This document shows, piece after piece, positions 61,040-64,000 of a DNA stretch of 64,000 bases. The notes beneath the pieces were generated by a model, which was not told the DNA's origin, searched no databases, and worked only from the letters and a program-made list of their open reading frames with translations. A program made the translations under genes and the position numbers. The stretch is from Trichomonas vaginalis G3 (Eukaryota > Parabasalia > Trichomonadida > Trichomonadidae), in the NCBI RefSeq assembly GCF_026262505.1, contig NC_067205.1, forward strand, positions 16,554,001 to 16,618,000, read 5' to 3'. How positions within the stretch are numbered: the first letter of the stretch is position 1; each line of letters starts with the position of its first letter.

Positions 61040-62094
61040 ATGATTAAACAACAGCAACCACAACAACTTAAGGCATAAAACACCCAGGTCCCTCAGATCA
61101 TTACATACGCCATATATGCATATAATTCAAAGACGGCAGAACAAACGCAAAGGTTGAAATATGGAGATTTTGAGATAGTATTGAAAAATGACCATTTCGA
61201 ATTCGTTTGCAAAGGAGGTGCAGTGATATCAAATATAAAAGAAATTTTATTTATGAATTCAAAAATTAAAGGAATAACGGATGATATAACATCAATTCCA
61301 CCAGAAGAACAGAGATATTACGCATTAAATGCATTTCCTAAAGTTTTGAAGATTGGAAGATTTAATTTAAATGAGGAATTCATAGAAGGTTTCCTAAACG
61401 ACATAATGAAGAAGGCAGATAAGGAATATGTGGATAGTGAGTTAAATAAGAAGGCAAATTTGGTTTATGTTGATGAAAAAGATAATGAAATTAAAGAAAA
61501 GGTTGAATGGTATCATGAATGGACATTTGAGACTTTTAAAGTTAAAGCTGATACAGAATGGGTTTCAGGATGTTTAGACCTTAAAGCAGATAAAACTTAT
61601 GTTGATGAAAATTATGCAAAGAAGTCGGAAGTAAATGATGTGATTACAAGCATGAAAAATGAAATACTTCAAACATTATATCCTGTTGGTTCTATTTATA
61701 CGTCAATGAACTCAACAAATCCTTCAGAAGTTTTAGGTTTTGGTATGTGGAAGCAGATTGTGGATAAATTCTTATACTGTGCTAGATATTCAAAGCAAAC
61801 AGGAGGTTCGAAGAAAATTAAAGAAGCAAACTTACCCCCACACACTCATACAGGAACTACAAACTTTTCTGGCGACCATAGCCACTCATTAAGAGACCAC
61901 CCATTATACAACTCAGAATAGGAAGCTGGCTATGATGTTTTATCTCCAGATTATAACCATTCAGCAAAAAAGACTTTTCGACAAACTGAACCAGGAGGAA
62001 ATCATGTCCATACTTTCACAACAAATCCAACAGGTTCGGGTAAAGATTACATGCCACCATTTGTGACTGTATTCGCATGGTACCGTGTTCATTG
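61040..62094 (+). pseudogene. Fibre protein with collar-type tip, copy A2 (broken)
   Basis: Anchor and ADKEYV coiled-coil shaft match the A1 fibre (3,548), but the Tyr-rich middle of A1 is absent and the tip is different (GFGMWKQIVDKFLYCARYS, EANLPPHTHTGTTNFS, then DYMPPFVTVFAWYRVH). Same collar-like fold with other surface residues. Fossil, broken. Confidence 0.65.
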
Positions 62095-62200
62095 AACACG
62101 CTTGAGCCCAGACCTTTGGGTTAAGGCTTACCGAATGAACTAAATATATTTTATGTCTGTAATTAATTAGGTAATGAAGTAGCGGATGAACTGCAGAAAT

Positions 62201-62395
62201 AAATGTTTACGTTAATGTTTACGTTAAGTGACTCAAAGAGTCCGGAGACAAAGTCTCATGTTTTTAGGTTATTCAATAATTAATTATTTTTGAATAACTG
62301 AAGGTGTTACCATGTTACCATGTGCTACCAGGTTATTTAACTTCTCTTAAAATTACTGACAACATGACATTTTGACAACAGTCCCGGAAATTTGA
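62201..62395 (+). repeat. Hairpin pair and one 121-bp repeat unit before KilA-N (A2)
   Basis: TTTACGTTAATG repeats, the GACTC-AAA-GAGTC and GAGAC-AAA-GTCTC hairpins (about 62,231-62,258) and one diverged 121-bp unit (62,290-62,395) precede the KilA-N gene. In A1 the hairpins follow the gene, so the segments have been shuffled. Confidence 0.7.
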
Positions 62396-62462
62396 TGCAG
62401 TCCAAAAATAAAGTTAGTTTTAAAATTATTTTTATTTTTTTATTTTGTATGTAAGAACAGAA

Positions 62463-63128
62463 ATGTCAGTCGAAGCAAAAACATTCAGCAACAAATCTAA
62501 TGGCGAAACATTCACAAAAGGCACTTATAATGGTATTGAAGTCTTAAGTAGAGACAAGGATGGTTACATTAATGCAACAAAGATGGCAAGAGAAGCGGGA
62601 AGGTTAAACCATTTAAACAGATTTCTCAATAGTACTAAAATGCAGGAAATTCTTGAGTTTTGGTTGAAAGAATATGGTGGAGCCAAAAGTGGCTCGACCT
62701 AAAAACAAGCATTTTATGAGCTTACTAGGGGTGTTATAAATAAATTCAAAGGTATTTACATACATCCTGACCTCGTTCATTTTGTTGCTGAATGGTGCTC
62801 TGTAAAGTATGCATTTTATGTCAAAGATATTATGGACTCCATAGACAAGAAAGTTCATGAGAAGTTAGATGAAGAAGAACTCGAAGATACAGTAGAGAAT
62901 GCTAAACCTTTGTTCGAACAAGAAGTTAGAAAAATGTGCGAAAAACAATTAGAACATGAACGTGAGATATATTATGGTTATAGAGATTCTCCATACGAAC
63001 TAGACCAATGGGAACAAGAAGATTTAAAGAGAGAATTTAGAGAATATGAACTCGCTAAGATAGCATTAGAAACTGCAGAAAAGAAGTTAAAAGTTTGGGG
63101 TCGTTTTGTAAAAAAATATTGTGAGTAA
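62463..63128 (+). pseudogene. KilA-N protein, copy A2 (broken)
   Basis: Same gene as 6,037-6,702 with the same middle (NHLNRFLNSTKMQEILEFW), so A1 and A2 share one specificity type and element B another. Leader GTAAGAACAG. Fossil, broken. Confidence 0.75.
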
Positions 63129-63224
63129 ATGAACCATTTATTTTTGTCATAAACGACCAAAAATAAATGTTTACGTTAATGTTTACGTTAATGTTTTCAG
63201 GTTATTCAATAATTAATTATTTTT

Positions 63225-63445
63225 GAAGAACTGAAGGTGCTACCATGTTACCATGTGCTACCAGGTTAATTAACTTCTCTGAAAAAATGAGACAACATGA
63301 CATTTTGACAACAGTTCAGGAGGAAGGCATTTATGAATTATTTTTGAAGAACTGAAGGTGCTACCATGTTACCATGTGCTACCAGGTTAATTAACTTCTC
63401 TGAAAAAATGAGACAACATGACATTTTGACAACAGTTCAGGAAAT
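63225..63445 (+). repeat. 121-bp repeat, two tandem units before the helicase (A2)
   Basis: GCTACC marks at 63,239 and 63,360, period 121 bp, same orientation as in A1, leading into the helicase leader. Confidence 0.8.
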
Positions 63446-63506
63446 ATGATGCAGCCCAAAAATAAAGTTAGTTTTAAAATTATTTTTATTTTTTATTCCT
63501 ATATAA

Positions 63507-64000
63507 ATGACAGCAACAAACAACAACAGCAACTATATCATTTCTGATGAAAAAGTTATTGATTCATTAGCTGAGGAATTAGTTGTGGCAGAAACTAAAA
63601 CCCTCAACGAAAGAATTGGTGAAAACAAGATTGATTTACATAACTACCTCAAACACGATGGAGGAAGAGGAGGGAAAACTGGTATGGCTTTATTAGTAAA
63701 TAAAATTTCAAATTTAACGATTATAGATGTTGATATCAATAAATCGTACAATGATGAACTTAAAGAAACAGTTAGAAAAGACATTTTATCAAAACTTTCG
63801 GATAAAGATGTTATCGTTAAAACCGCTTCAGGAGGTCTTCACATTTATTGCAACACTAATTTCTTCTATTCAACCTCGAACAGAATGATTAAATGTTATT
63901 CCTGCAATGATTATGATATTGACATAATGACTTCTATGGATGATTCAAAACGTTCTTTAGTGGTTATGGCTGATTCAAGAGTTCGCAAAATGCATCAGAA
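63507..64000 (+). CDS. PrimPol-SF3 helicase, copy A2, start only
   Basis: First ~165 codons of the gene seen whole at 6,965-9,277, with IIDVDI and SGGLHIY PrimPol motifs. Runs off the window end. Same CTATATAAATG start context. Confidence 0.75.
   Translation, partial: MTATNNNSNYIISDEKVIDSLAEELVVAETKTLNERIGENKIDLHNYLKHDGGRGGKTGMALLVNKISNLTIIDVDINKSYNDELKETVRKDILSKLSDKDVIVKTASGGLHIYCNTNFFYSTSNRMIKCYSCNDYDIDIMTSMDDSKRSLVVMADSRVRKMHQ

Larger units (their letters stand above)
54909..64000 (+). mobile_element. Maverick-type element, family A, copy A2, main part
   Basis: Continues the A2 left end (27,767-30,171) beyond element B: rest of the 131-aa gene, MAAGFF proteins, capsid-like protein, packaging ATPase, late-type genes, fibre, KilA-N and the helicase start, in the same order as A1. 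It runs out of the window. Nearly identical to A1 over most of 1-9,000, so both insertions are recent. Broken, with several breaks. Confidence 0.88.

Overview
The window looks like nuclear DNA of a parabasalid protist (Trichomonas vaginalis or a close relative such as Tritrichomonas). It is very AT-rich, has compact genes, a T/A-rich Inr-like TCAYW start signal before two host genes, a probable 25-nt intron with the trichomonad CTAAC...CAG 3' motif, and about three quarters of it is Maverick/Polinton-type virus-like DNA, a hallmark of these genomes. Species assignment is inference.

Layout: (1) 1 to ~13,341: right part of a Maverick-like element, copy A1 (left end outside the window). (2) ~13,342 to ~27,766: host interval with a TEDC1-like gene, a TMEM107-like gene, a PH-domain gene, a small membrane-protein gene, an RNA-binding (RRM) gene, tRNA-Pro(UGG), a coiled-coil gene with a micro-intron, a ~920-bp giant palindrome and a 129-bp MITE. 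(3) ~27,767 to 30,171 and 54,909 to 64,000: a second copy of the same family, A2, in the same orientation (right end outside the window). A 1.27-kb Tc1/mariner-type element sits in its left terminal repeat. (4) 30,172 to 54,908: a different, ~24.7-kb Maverick/Polinton, element B, inserted into A2 and flanked by the 6-bp duplication TTATTA.

Family A carries, left to right, a terminal repeat with a 131-aa gene, two MAAGFF small proteins, a major capsid-like protein, a packaging ATPase, structural-type proteins, a fibre with a phage collar-type tip, a KilA-N regulator, a PrimPol-SF3 helicase, an rve integrase, a PolB remnant, and the other terminal repeat. Family B carries a PQ-rich large protein block, capsid-like and penton-like proteins, an SF3 helicase, a packaging ATPase, BRO/KilA-N and GIY-YIG genes, PolB, integrase, a fibre tip and a Dam-type methylase between terminal repeats. 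Both are fossils: A1 and A2 each have several breaks and B has a dozen or more, although some single genes look whole.

The most interesting signal is gene exchange between the two otherwise different families. The KilA-N gene is almost identical at both ends in A and B but has an unrelated middle (its predicted DNA-reading part), and the fibre tip of A1 is close to that of B rather than to that of its sister A2. The exchanged KilA-N genes lie beside shared intergenic repeat DNA (a 121-bp repeat with the core GACAACATGACATTTTG), which suggests a swappable regulator cassette with its own operators.
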